Position numbers and translations under genes: made by a program. A DNA stretch of 64,000 nucleotides from Chondrosia reniformis (taxonomy: Eukaryota > Porifera > Demospongiae > Chondrillida > Chondrillidae), in assembly GCA_947172415.1 (NCBI GenBank), contig OX359194.1:7627901-7691900 (forward strand), written 5' to 3'. The notes under the pieces were generated by a model. The model did not search any database. It was not told the origin of the DNA and saw nothing but the letters and a program-made list of their open reading frames with translations. Below, in pieces: positions 10,082 to 23,112 of this stretch. Position 1 is the first letter of the stretch. Each line of letters opens with the position of its first letter.

Positions 10082-13000
10082 TTAAAGAAGTGTTTCACTC
10101 ATTTCACGTAAGACCAACAAATAGACTATTTCAACACGTTGCCTTAGCAACCCTGCCGCTTGATCCTGAGTCATGCCATTAAGATCAACACCATTTACCT
10201 AAATAGAACAGGAGACATACGAATACCATAATCAACATGCTACATCTACTTGAGAGCAAAGACCTATATAAGGCACTCAACCTAGAGTAGTGAAACCTTT
10301 GGACGAGGATACAAGAGTTTTCTCCCTGTAATTCTCTTCTTCTCCAGTAGGCCATATATGCTACATCATCATAATTTGATGTTACTCGTTTAACAAAGGA
10401 CGATGATATCAAAGCTTTAAGATTCGTTTTAGATCTCTATTTTATGTATGTGTGTGGGTGTAGTACACAGTTCTACATGGGGTGTGGCAGTGATTGAGTT
10501 CTATAGTGTTGTACGTACCTTGAGGATGTGGTCACCTATACGCAGCTTTCCACTCTTGTAAGCAGCACCTTGTTCGGCCATGTTTAGCACATACACATTT
10601 GGATCACCATGGCGATAGAGGTTTGGTGATCTTGCCCCACCTGTAATTGTGATTCCCAGTAACCCATCAACAGCAGGTTTGTGTATGGCTACCTCAATCA
10701 CCTAATAAGAATATGTACAAATCACAAATTAACCTTTAAAACATAATTTATTTGTAATAATTGGTGAAATATACATACGTACTTATCTAATAATTAGCTA
10801 CGTAATTCTTTATGATAATAGATAGCAACTCACACTCTGTCCAGGAATAAATGGAGCTGACTTTCTTCTTCTGCCATTTTCACCTACACCTTTGTCAAAA
10901 CATAACATACGTAACAAAGCTACTCAGAGATTTAGTATAGCTCTTTTGCAGTGGTGCAGATAGAATAAGGTGATAATATGTACCTTGATGAGGTGGTTTT
11001 CTCATTGGAGGGGGAACATGGTGGTAGTTACTATTTGACAGCTGCAGAGTGGAACAGTACCCGTCAGTCATGTGATATTTACCAGATAATCTCAGACACA
11101 CACTTACTATTCTGGGCCTTGCTTTTGTCGGCACACTTGCGGATGGTCCAACAGTAGAAGCACCAGAACTCACATAGGGGATGTGATTCTCTACTTGATG
11201 GCCAGGCTCGTCTACATAGAGAGGTGCTGATTTGGCACTATTTTTCTTGCTCATGCTGTTCAGCTGATTAATGAAGCCCCTCCCACTGGCATTGTATGAT
11301 TGATTGTGTCGTCTGGCATAGGCTTGTGGTGGCTGGTGGTAAACGTAGGGATGTTGCACATGACCTCCATAGTAGCTACGAACGGGGTACTGTAGGGAGG
11401 ATGAGTGCTCGTAGTATTCCACTTCTGGTGGGTTGATGCTATCTGCAGATGAGGGGCGTGGCTGAGGGTAGGAGTCAGGTACAGTTCTGTTGGTACTGTA
11501 GTGAAAGTCCCGTGGGAGTGAACGCTTCTTGACTGCTTCTGTGTAGACTAGGGTAGGGGGCTGTGCAATTGGGTGTGGCAGGGCAGGGGCATTCTGACTG
11601 ATTCTCTTTTGCTGAAGGGAAGATACAAGAGGATCGGTTGGGCTTCTTCGTAGTCTTGTTCTCATCTCTGTTACTGTTTGGTGCAATGACTGATTTTCTA
11701 TCATAGTCATATGTTCCCGAGAGGTGTAACCAGAATCACGTGAGAGACCAGAGTTCGGCCTTCGCTTGGACTGTGTGGGGGAACGCACCCCTGACCTATC
11801 ATTACTGTGTGTACTGTTTTCAACAGATGAGTAGCTACCAGTTGACATGGGTGAGTTAGTTGGGTTGTGCGTAGCAAATCTATGCTGTACCTGGGGTGAG
11901 TGGTACCATTTCTTGTTGGCAGAACCAGATTCAGATGGTGGGCTTGGTTCATCTGACTCAATTCCACTGGTGGTGGTGGTGTAGCTGGGACTCTTTGTTG
12001 CCAGATTAGTTGCCATTCTTTGTTGGAGTATTCCTTGTCGAGAGGATTTAATGCTGGCATCATCCATACTTGATTTGTGCCTTTCAACAGTCAATGTCTC
12101 CTGCTCATGGATCCATTGGTCCACCCGACTTGATGAAGCACTTGCAGATAAATCATATGGGTCTGAAGCAACCGTTGTACTTCTGCCATTGAAGACGGAA
12201 TGCTGATTAATCACATCTTGCATGGATGGCTCCATGGGCATGTTGTTAATGTTAGGTAAGGACCCATGTCTTTGTCGCTGAAAAGAACGTGGGCTGCTTT
12301 GATACTCTTGTACATTAACATTTACTTGGGCTGGTTCCTTTTGAGGCGACTTTCTTTCAACAACACCTACACTAGAGGTCTTACTTATTGGTTTTTGGGG
12401 TACAGGAGGCTTGGAATTTCTCTTTTTTGTATTTTGCTTTACTTCTTCATCAGATTGGAGGAGCTCTAGCAAGTCTTCCAACTCATCATCTTTAGAAGAA
12501 GTTGAGAAGAGTGCCCCACCTCTCTTCAGGCTCCCTTTCTCACTACCTGACACCATTGGACTAGCCTTCTTCTGTGTACTGGGAGTGGTTGTTGAAGACC
12601 TTTCACTCTCCTCCTCCAGGGTTGACATTAAAGTACGCAGTTCCTCACAAGAACCACTTGAAGACAGGGAGGAGGTCTGTGTAGAGAAAGAAGTGTATCA
12701 GTCAGTATACCTTTCACTATCACACGTGTAGAAAACTCTTACCATTCCTGTACCGATATATTTACATGCAAAAAGGCCTTTATAATGCCAGCTTTCTAAA
12801 TGTGGATATATACATACGTACCTACTTATGTATGCATAAAGTGATAGGGGTAGTTATGTACTGTGTGTATAGCGAGGTGGTTCATTATGTGATAATTAAA
12901 ATTCAAATTGCCTAAAAAGGAAGTCTGACATTATCACAGGTATGTACTTTGTACGTACATGTACACATGTCGCCCCTTATCATGTGCCCAATTATAAATG

Positions 13001-16000
13001 TGTAGTAATACGTACCTCGCTATCCATAGCCTTTATTAAGCTCTGTCTTCGGACTAGTACAACTGCCTTCTTCTCCTTGTTTTGTCTTCTTGTTACCTGG
13101 CTGGCAATCTTTGTTAGGGGGAATGGGATAATATAATAAGAATATTATTACTGAGCAAGGAAATGTATAAATTTACAAAATCAGGTACACATAAATATAT
13201 GTAGAATGGAGGCATACGTAAATAATCATAGATAATTGATATTCTATACGCATCGGTTGACAACACTGAGTATTAATTATGTAAGGTATACAAGTCTGTT
13301 TATGAACATATGTAGGCCTACATACATACCTTGGCTGGAGCAGGACTGGTGGGGAATTCCATAGAGATATCTGATAATGCACTGTTCAACTCTCTTGACA
13401 TTCTCCTCACTGCATTAATGTGTGGTTCCTTTGGATAAGGTGCAGCCTCCTTCGGATGACTTGTGATTATCTCCTCCCGAAGCTCAAAGTTGATGCTGCT
13501 CTTTCTTTCAAAGGTCAGGTTAGGCTCCTTGGGAGGATGCAAGCCTGTGATAGAGAATTATTACGCTTGTAATACACTATAGTAGATATGATAATGAAAC
13601 CACAAGCGTTTCTAAACTAAGCATACCTTGGCTCTTTTCATTATGGTTGCCATCTTTTTGAGGGAAATAAATACAAGTTAAGAGCCTGTTTCCTTTGCTG
13701 TCTCTTTCCGTTTGCAGCTCAATTAATGGTTTAGACTGTATAACAAGAACAAGCCATTTACGATTAATACAGCATGCATTAAACAGGCAACACAGCAGCA
13801 GGCATATTCAACAAAATACTGAAGCTACTCAATAAAGTCTAGCTAGTGCCCATGTCCATAATTATAGGGTTATCCTCACCTGAGTACTGGATATCCAGAG
13901 GGCCTTAAGGTTCTTTAGTGCAGTCATTGAAAAGGGAAGATGCTGAAGCCTGTTTCCCACAATATTCAACACCTTCAGTTTTGACAGCTGGCACATCTCT
14001 GGTGGTAGAGTGGTCAACTGGTTCCCCGCCAAAGAGAGAATGGTCAACTTAACACAGCTCCCAAGCTAAAGTGTGCAAAATGACGTAACATATAACTGTA
14101 AATTAGACTATATTTGCTCAACTAAAATTGAGCATTTAACAGTCAACCAATCAGGTTTGTAGTACGAGCATGTCTATCCTTTCAAACTACAATGCACCAA
14201 CCAAGTACAGTTAATGTTCACTGGACACCCTCAGCTGTGTATACATTACAAGGCATTAGTAATGTAAGAAGCTACGCAAACCTAGTATGCATTGATGGGT
14301 GCATTCAGTGTAATGTTATAACGGGTACATTTCCTAGATTCGGCTTATTTCCAGTAAAGTTAACTTTACATACACGCACACACATACATACGTACATACT
14401 GTACAACTGAGAGCCTGTGTACAGGGTATGTGCAACTAACTCTCCCTATAGCATGCAAGTATTCTTATGTATGTGTTTGTACCTCTTTTGGTATGATGTC
14501 AAGTATATTATTATTGGCAACAAGGGTTTCCAAGTTACCAAGGCAACCCAAAGATGGAGGAAGAATCTTCAAGTTATTATTAGAGATGATCAACTCATTC
14601 AAGCTGAACAGATCTCCCATTGATTGTGGTAGAATCATCAATTTGTTTCTTTCTATCTTTAGAGTGGTTAGCCTCGTGAGGTTGCCTAGATACATTCAAC
14701 AAGAAGTAGATGGAGGTGTCTTATTCTGGTTTCAGGAAGACAAGACTTGAAGACTTACCAATTGACTCAGGCAGGAATGTGAGGTGGTTATCTGAGAGGT
14801 AGAGATCTGTCAAATATGTCAGTTCTCCAATACTCTCTGGCAGCTCCAGGAGTCGATTTTCAGAAAGGTCTAACATTTTCAAATGCTGCAGATTGTTTAT
14901 GCTCTAAAGGTACAAGCAGAAAGCGACCCAACTCAGTCATCACTGATTGAAAATCACCACTTTTTATGCAGTATTATACTTACAGTGGGAATGGTACAGA
15001 GTGAGTTCCTATCTATTAACAGCTCCTCCAAGTTGAACAACATCAGCACCACAGGAGGCTAAAGTATGCAGTCAGGAAACAATAACATGAACTAGCGGAG
15101 ACTGATAATTGGATATGCTTGGAATTAGGTAAGATATTCGCTATCTGATCAACATATGCAATTGGGGAGCCATCTAAAGGCATTGGAAGATCCTCAAGCT
15201 CACCCATTCATTAAGAACTTCCGAAAGGAAAACATGAAGAATGCAAGGCTTTCCTAAATAGCTACATATACGTAACTATTGGCTCAGTCTGAGGTCAACT
15301 ATGCACCTCCCTATCCACTAGAATGCCCCAGAAATGTGTATTCCTTTACATATAGAGTGATAATTAATAATGCTATTGATCAAGCAGCTGTTGATTTGGG
15401 TATGTACTGCATGATAATTATATAACATACCATGTATAGAAAAATAACTTAGATAGAAATGATTGCTGTTGATTAGATGTTAGATAAGTTTGTATATACA
15501 TGGTGATGGAAATCCCATTGGAGGGTTAATTAGCTATTAATATTAAATATTTTTAAGGGGTCAGAATGGCCTAGGGCCAAATACTCAAGATTTCTCTGTG
15601 GCAGTCAACTTACAAGTTTGTTAAACTGGTTGCTCCCAATGTCTAGCTTTACCAGTAGGGTCATATGGTTCATAGTGCTGCAATTGAAAGACAGTACATG
15701 CTAATACATACATACATCTCAATATTCACTAAACATTATGTGTTTATTTATAAAAAAACTTTACCTAGTATAAATATTAGATGAATAAAGACAATCATGA
15801 CAACTGCAATCAGTAAGCATGTATGTACGTATGTATGTATGGCAATTTAAAGGACTCATCTTCTATAAATACACTATCAGATACTAATACATGTACGTGT
15901 ATATAAGCATGGTACGTAATATACGAATATGTATGTTGATAGACAGTCATTTTGCTCAATTACTAAATAAGGAAATATAATTTGCTGAGTATTAATACAA

Positions 16001-19000
16001 CATATATATACTCTGTTCTATAAAAAGAGATCTACGCATGCATACATATGTACATATGTAAGTATAGAGCATTAAAAGTAGTCAGGAAGTTGCACTTGTA
16101 CTGATACACACTAGGGGGGGGGTAGGAGATATTGTACAAGTATGCTAACAATGCCATATATGTACTTACTCAGGAAGGTCACTAAGACTGTTTTCTCTTA
16201 ACTCAAGTGATTCCAACTTTGCCATCCTACATGAGCAAAAATGTCAATTTATTTCAAGCATAACAGTTTTATAACAAGTCCAAATCGGGTTAATGCTACA
16301 CCTCATTCCTCCCTCAATCATGCATGTAATGAAGTATTTTATTTAATTTTACAAAAACAGTCAGAGAAACAAAACAAAAACAATGCTTACCTTCCGAGTT
16401 GTCTTGGCAACTGATACAAGCTAACATCGTTAAGCCCTAGATGTCTCAACTGATATAACTTTGTGAGTTCATCTGAGAAACCGTAAATTGGGTTAGAACT
16501 AAAATCCAGACAAACCAGTTTATCGCAATATTGTAGCTCAGTGGGAAGGTCAGATAATACTGCAGAAAAGTACAAGAAATTTAATATCTTAACTAGCATA
16601 TGTAGCTCCCATCACCAGAGTTGCTAAGAGACAAATTGAGACTGGCAAATTATACTCCAATTCCAAGCATTAATCCACATGCTTACAATTTTTGCTGACA
16701 TCAAGGTGTGTCAGATTCTTCAGGTTTGAGATTTCTGGAGAGAGATTGTCCACATCATTGTCCCTCAATTCTAAGATCCTGAGATTCCACAAGTTATAAA
16801 TAGCCTGCAAGAGAGAGGGGGGAATATTTCAGTTCTAACAAAAACCAAAGCTGAGATTGAGTCATGTAGCAATTCTGAGATGCTTTCCCATGTTGTGGTA
16901 TTTTAGTTCAATCAAACAAGCAGGTTCAATTACCACTGACAGAATATGCAGCTGTACAGGAGCGCACACAGATTTCAAGACAAACAAGTCAACCAAACGG
17001 CTTACATGACTACACATCTCAAAATAGGAAGAATCTAGAATATTTGGATTGGGTATAAGATTGTACATACATACATGTATAGCACATATTTCAAGTAGTG
17101 TACAAGTAATAAGTACGTAAACAACTGCTCAGACAAGGTACTGTATTTCTGTAAAAATGCTTTTTTTACCACTCTCATAGTTTTGAATAATTATCTGCAT
17201 ATGACTATATGACCAGTCTCTATAAATATATGTTTAAAATACAATCAGTGGAAGGAAGTGAATATGATTTGGGATCTATAAACTGTCTTTATTGGGTAAA
17301 CCCCTCCTCGTTAGTGGGATACCTGTTGACAGTACATACACCAAACACCCAAAGAGCCTACAATCACATCATCTTCTTGAATAAGCAGAAACACAACCGC
17401 TAAACTTTACAGATGTAACCTCAATAGTGCCTCCATGTATCAGACAATACAGGGTTAATGTTTGTGGTTTAGAAGTTAGCAGAGGTTCCTCATTTAAGTG
17501 ATTCATGTGATTGTATATGTACATCTACACAGGTACGTATACGTAGCTTACATTACACATACGTACCTGTGTTAGGTGCTTTGGAAATACTATCTAACAT
17601 TGTGTGTGTAGGCAACTCTGTTGTTTATATTAATTAAAGTGAGCAATTGACTGTTGTTTGAACTAATCTTCATTCCCCACCTTCCTACATACAACAATGT
17701 CCGAAATTAAATCTTTTGAAAATCATGGATATGCCGGGGTACAGAAATATCAGGTTACAGGTGTCTTTCTTAGACTGACCTGTTATGTGCAAAGGACCTG
17801 GTGGATTGTGTAAACTTGATAAACTATCTGTTTTAATTGTAACATAAGATGCAATACTATTAATATACGTATGTATAAACAAATACTGTATATTCAGCAA
17901 GAAAAATTGTTCTTTCACTAACAACGAATTTATCAGCCCCAGGCCAAACACATTACAGGGAACATCATGAAATATATTTGTATTCAATTGGAAGATCTTA
18001 ATTTGGTCAATTTACAGGTTTCCCAAAGTCCAAAATACAGTGTTGGATCTTTATACATACTTATGTACAAATACATCTTATGAGTTCATTCCATACCATA
18101 CGAGATCTCTCTAGCTTCCTGCTATTTGGAATAACTCAAATAATTGCAAGTTAAATATGCTCTCGGTTGCAAGGCTTCAGATACCAACATGGAAATGGTT
18201 GCCATGACAATACCTCTAAGGTACAGATTTAAGGCTAGAACTGTGTCAATTGCTACAGAGTCTGTTTTTTGCAATTCAAATATTCTTTCACATAAAAATC
18301 TACCTCTCCTTATAAAATACTGTAGACATTAGGACTACAAGTACTGCAATGGAATTGAACTCTTAACTAAATTCATGACTTCACATTAAAAGAATGGACA
18401 AGGCCATCAGCCAATATGGGATGTTAATATAAATATTTACATAAGTAGGAATATTAAATCTCTAACCACCTCACACCTAGTTGCAAACATGGATCTCTAT
18501 ATGTATAATACTTTAGTTCATATCTACTATATATAATAACATTTACATACCCCAGGCATTAAATATTGCGAACAAAAAGTATATTCAATCATTGGCAGTC
18601 ATTTAATAGACCATTCTCATCTGTCACCTGTCAAGTTTCCTGACAGCTTGGAGACCATAGCACAAATAGACACCCAGTCTGTAAATCAGCATTCCTGGGT
18701 GAGTAATATCCACCACATTCATGGCACAATTAACCAGTTACCAACCAATCAGATTTCACCTTTTTAGTAATTAGGTGAGTTATTCCACTCAGGTGGGCCA
18801 GCCAGGGTAGACAGAGTGGAACCTGTTAAGACAGTCTGACCAAGGTCACATAAGCAGACCACTTCAGGTATTCTGAGACCACCATCAGATATCACATTTT
18901 ATTCCACTGTGCTTTTTACTGCTTGTACTGTTAGATAAGTAACTATTAATACACACAAATATTGATGCCTGCTGCATTTAATATTCTGCAGTACATAAAA

Positions 19001-19799
19001 TACACGCCATTGTTTCCCCTCGTTCCAGCCTTGGTGTCACTTGGTATGTTCAATTATCAATGACCCATAAAATTCAAACTTGAGAGTTTCAAAATCCATA
19101 AAGTTCAATCGAGGTACATTTCAGATCAGAGAAATACAATCTCACATAATCACTTTGTACAATAGTATACAATGAGTTATAACATGTGTTGGGACAGTAT
19201 CGAGTTGGGCTGGAGAGAATGTAAAATTAGTTTTAGTAATTGTCTGTCAATACATGATATCGTTATGGAGTCGACAGCGACAGCTCGGGGGAGGGTACAA
19301 GCGAAGCGCAACTAAGTGAACTCGTTGCGGAACCTTTCGGCTATGGGATGGTGAACTAACTCTTGTAACCTCCATAGGACAAATTAGGCAGTACACGCGC
19401 ATATAAAAAGTGCATAATCGCTTAAGTCTAATTGATCGTGAATGGTCTAGCTCTATGCATATTGCTCAAAGGAGACAATGTCGATAAGAACAGATTAGAT
19501 AAAACGCTTGAAAAGATTAAATTCCTTCAACTTGGAGAGTTGCTAGAAAGGCTAACCATTTGCACACACAGCAGGTACAAAGTAGAGACAAGTAGCTCCA
19601 ACTGGCGACTGCATAGTGTAAGTGTTTGTTTACGTACCTCTGGTAGGCTCGTTAGGTTGTTGGAGTTTAGGCGCATTGTGTGGATGGTCGAGGAGAACTT
19701 GAATACCTCTTTGGGTATCTCATCCGCTCCAATGTTATCTAGATCGATTTCTTCGATCAGTACAGGCTCCTGGCGACTCTTCTTTCTAAACCACGGCAT
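10082..19799 (-). CDS. LAP-family scaffold (LRR + single PDZ), Erbin/densin-like
   Basis: Cortical polarity/adhesion scaffold of the LAP family (Scribble, Erbin, Lano, densin). It starts with MPWFRKKSRQEPVLIEEIDL (ATG 19797-19799), the canonical LAP opening. LRR exons follow near 16690-16807, 16392-16561, 16171-16227, 15613-15678, 14985-15060, 14757-14904, 14483-14695 and 13880-14068, with repeats such as LPPEMCQLSKLKVLNIVGN and LPFSMTALKNLKALWIS. The exon at 13628-13737 starts SKPLIELQTERDSKG, the LAP-specific segment after the LRRs. A long Ser/Pro-rich linker (about 11100-12675) is followed by SAPFIPGQS and one C-terminal PDZ: VAIHKPAVDGLLGITITGGA (10519-10700) and VNGVDLNGMTQDQAAGLLRQ (10082-10199). 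One PDZ, not four, favours Erbin/LRRC7 over Scribble. Intron 1 is unusually long (about 2.8 kb). The protein ends ETLL with TAA at 10082-10084. The SMCO4 gene is divergent upstream. Confidence 0.88.
10240..10355 (+). repeat. Dispersed ~110-bp repeat, copy 2
   Basis: In the last LAP intron. It has CATCTACTTGAGAGCAAAG, GACGAGGATACAAGAGTTTT and a TCTCCCTGTAATTCTCTTC tail, in the same order as copy 1. Confidence 0.65.
16900..19630. other. Large LAP intron 1
   Basis: About 2.8 kb between the first coding exon and the next LRR exon, far longer than most introns here. It holds short ORFs only and no exon I can place. It could contain enhancers or a missed small LRR exon. Confidence 0.5.
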
Positions 19800-20100
19800 A
19801 CTTGTACTGATTTGAAAATAGAGAATAATATCCTGCAAGAGATTAAATCGATAAATTATCTCTTCTTGTGGTACTCTCTGTCAACAAATATTGTCTTGTC
19901 TGAAGTGGAGGACTCTTAAAGTTAGCCAAGTTTGCATACTTGGAATACTTGTCTCTCTAACATTGACAGATAAGACAAGGTGCGAAATCGATGAATGTAG
20001 TTAAAAGGGACTTTCCCCTCCCAGGCACCCTGCTGGGACAAGCCCTATGTGATTTTCCTTTTCTTTGAGGCGACTCCATTGTGAATGAGTTAGACTCACC
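19800..20100. promoter_or_regulatory. Divergent intergenic region LAP / SMCO4
   Basis: 301 bp between two start codons on opposite strands. It must hold both 5' ends, so a shared promoter is likely. No TATA element is evident. Confidence 0.5.
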
Positions 20101-20268
20101 ATGGTTCGACAGTTAAAGGGAACTACTAAGAAGGAAACAAAATCTATGAAGAAGGACAGAAGGAACACTTACGCTGCCGCGAAAAGTCGCTTCTGGACTT
20201 GGACCATCCCAGGAATAATTATAGTCGTAATAGTAGTATTTATTATTGTGTTTCTAGGCACCAGGTAA
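20101..20268 (+). CDS. SMCO4: SMCO4-like small single-pass membrane protein
   Basis: A complete single-exon gene of 55 codons, ATG at 20101 and TAA at 20266-20268. The N-terminus MVRQLKGTTKKETKSMKKDR matches the basic MRQLKG-KKET-KKERK start of animal SMCO4 (human form about 59 residues). A basic helix is followed by one hydrophobic segment, IPGIIIVVIVVFIIVFLGT (about residues 36-54), at the C-terminus. That layout suggests a tail-anchored or single-pass protein with a cytosolic basic N-terminus. The family's function is poorly known. The gene sits between divergent LAP and convergent SDR, 115 bp before the SDR stop. Confidence 0.82.
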   Translation: MVRQLKGTTKKETKSMKKDRRNTYAAAKSRFWTWTIPGIIIVVIVVFIIVFLGTR

Positions 20269-20383
20269 CAATGTAGGAACTAACATTAAAATGACCAGCT
20301 TCTCTTAGGATAGTTATATAGGAATTAATATTAAATAGGATTTTTAAACATATTTGCAATATTTGTGTGTTTGTACGTGTTCT

Positions 20384-21914
<1,531 letters not shown>

Positions 21915-22159
21915 TTTAAATTCTGTGCTTTGATATAACCACAAGTGCTGATAAAAGATTGAAGTTAGGTTGACTCCCATTTCCAGCTAAGCCAGCAGCC
22001 ACTTGAAGAGAATATTCTTTTATTATATATCAAATATTATTTTAATTTGGGGATTGATAATGTTGCTATTAATGCTGCAACAGCTTACAGAATACACAAT
22101 TAAAAAGGCAATAGTATAATACATCAAGTGCTAACAGTGAGCCTGGATGAAATAAGAGT
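21915..22159. other. Spacer SDR / YOD1
   Basis: AT-rich 245-bp gap between two minus-strand genes. It should contain the YOD1 3' end and the SDR promoter. Confidence 0.45.
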
Positions 22160-23074
22160 TTATTTCTTTGATACTTCACCAAATTTATTATGGTTGGTCT
22201 GTTGTGCGTGTTGTATAGCATCTCTCTGACCAGTCAGCAACTTGTTACACTCGAGGCACCTCAGGGAAAATGACGACAGATCAACAAAGTCCTCAGCATT
22301 GTGAAGGTCCTTTGCTACTTGTAGTGCCAAGAGACTGTAGTGGTCATCGCTGCAGGGCAATCTTCCAACCTTCTCTCCATTAGGCTTCTTGAGCAGAAGA
22401 GGATCATAGTGAATGCCATTGTAGATCATATATGCCTTATCTGAATACCCCTTTCCATGGCCAAACTTATCAATTCTCAGTGTCTGTACATCAACCACAT
22501 CCAATTCCACGTGAAAGTATTCACTCAAAATGCAGAGTTCGATTGCTCCACCCCAGCTGGTATCCAACTGAATCCACTTGATGTAGTCTGTTCTGTCTTG
22601 TTCCAGTACGGTTGAAGTGTACGTACTGGGGTCCGAGGCTATGACACCAGCAACAACCTGTCTCAACTCCCCTGAAGAGGTTATCCCTCCATCCACTAGC
22701 ACACCCACACTTTGAAAGAGACAAGAATTATTGGAGGCCACTTGCTCCCGAAGGAACTCTCCCTCCTTGGCCGTTCTGTGAGCAGCTCCGTCTCGCTGCT
22801 GAACGTCTCTGATCCTCCTCTCTTCCAGAGCAATTTCATTGACTATAATGATGTCGGCAGATTTAATCCCAGCCTCCCTGAGCGTTGCCGACGAAGTAAA
22901 ATACCGAAGTTCCTTGGGAGGATATCCGGAAAGAAGTACCTGGTTACACTGAAGTACACCAGTTTTTTGTTCGATAGCTTTCTTAAGTTCTGATAGCTTC
23001 GAATTGGACGTAAATCCCTCAAGAACAGCTGATTTTGTTTTGTGTCTAACTCGTAGACGTACAGGATCCGCCAT
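22160..23074 (-). CDS. YOD1: OTU1/YOD1 deubiquitinase (intronless)
   Basis: VCP/p97-associated deubiquitinase acting in ER-associated degradation and damaged-organelle clearance. The gene is a single 304-codon exon. Residues about 1-80 form the N-terminal UBX-like fold (MADPVRLRVRHKTKSAVLEG). The OTU domain spans about 107-235: VASNNSCLFQSV holds the catalytic Cys, WGGAIELCILSEYF the substrate-binding part, and YNGIHYDPL the catalytic His. A C-terminal C2H2 zinc finger follows (LRCLECNKLLTGQRDAIQHA...NHNKFGEV). Length is close to human YOD1. Odd point: family members usually have Asp three residues before the Cys (DNSC); here it is Asn (NNSC). A 38-bp gap separates its start from the GET3 start. 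The stop codon overlaps an AATAAA string at 22159-22164. Confidence 0.94.
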   Translation of the reverse strand: MADPVRLRVRHKTKSAVLEGFTSNSKLSELKKAIEQKTGVLQCNQVLLSGYPPKELRYFTSSATLREAGIKSADIIIVNEIALEERRIRDVQQRDGAAHRTAKEGEFLREQVASNNSCLFQSVGVLVDGGITSSGELRQVVAGVIASDPSTYTSTVLEQDRTDYIKWIQLDTSWGGAIELCILSEYFHVELDVVDVQTLRIDKFGHGKGYSDKAYMIYNGIHYDPLLLKKPNGEKVGRLPCSDDHYSLLALQVAKDLHNAEDFVDLSSFSLRCLECNKLLTGQRDAIQHAQQTNHNKFGEVSKK

Positions 23075-23112
23075 CTTTTTTGATCTGCTAGAGTCTCATT
23101 GCGCAATAGAAA
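23075..23112. promoter_or_regulatory. 38-bp divergent gap YOD1 / GET3
   Basis: Only 38 bp separate the two ATG codons on opposite strands, so transcription start sites and 5' UTRs must overlap or be extremely short. A bidirectional promoter is implied. The gap includes the palindrome TTGCGCAA. Confidence 0.7.
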
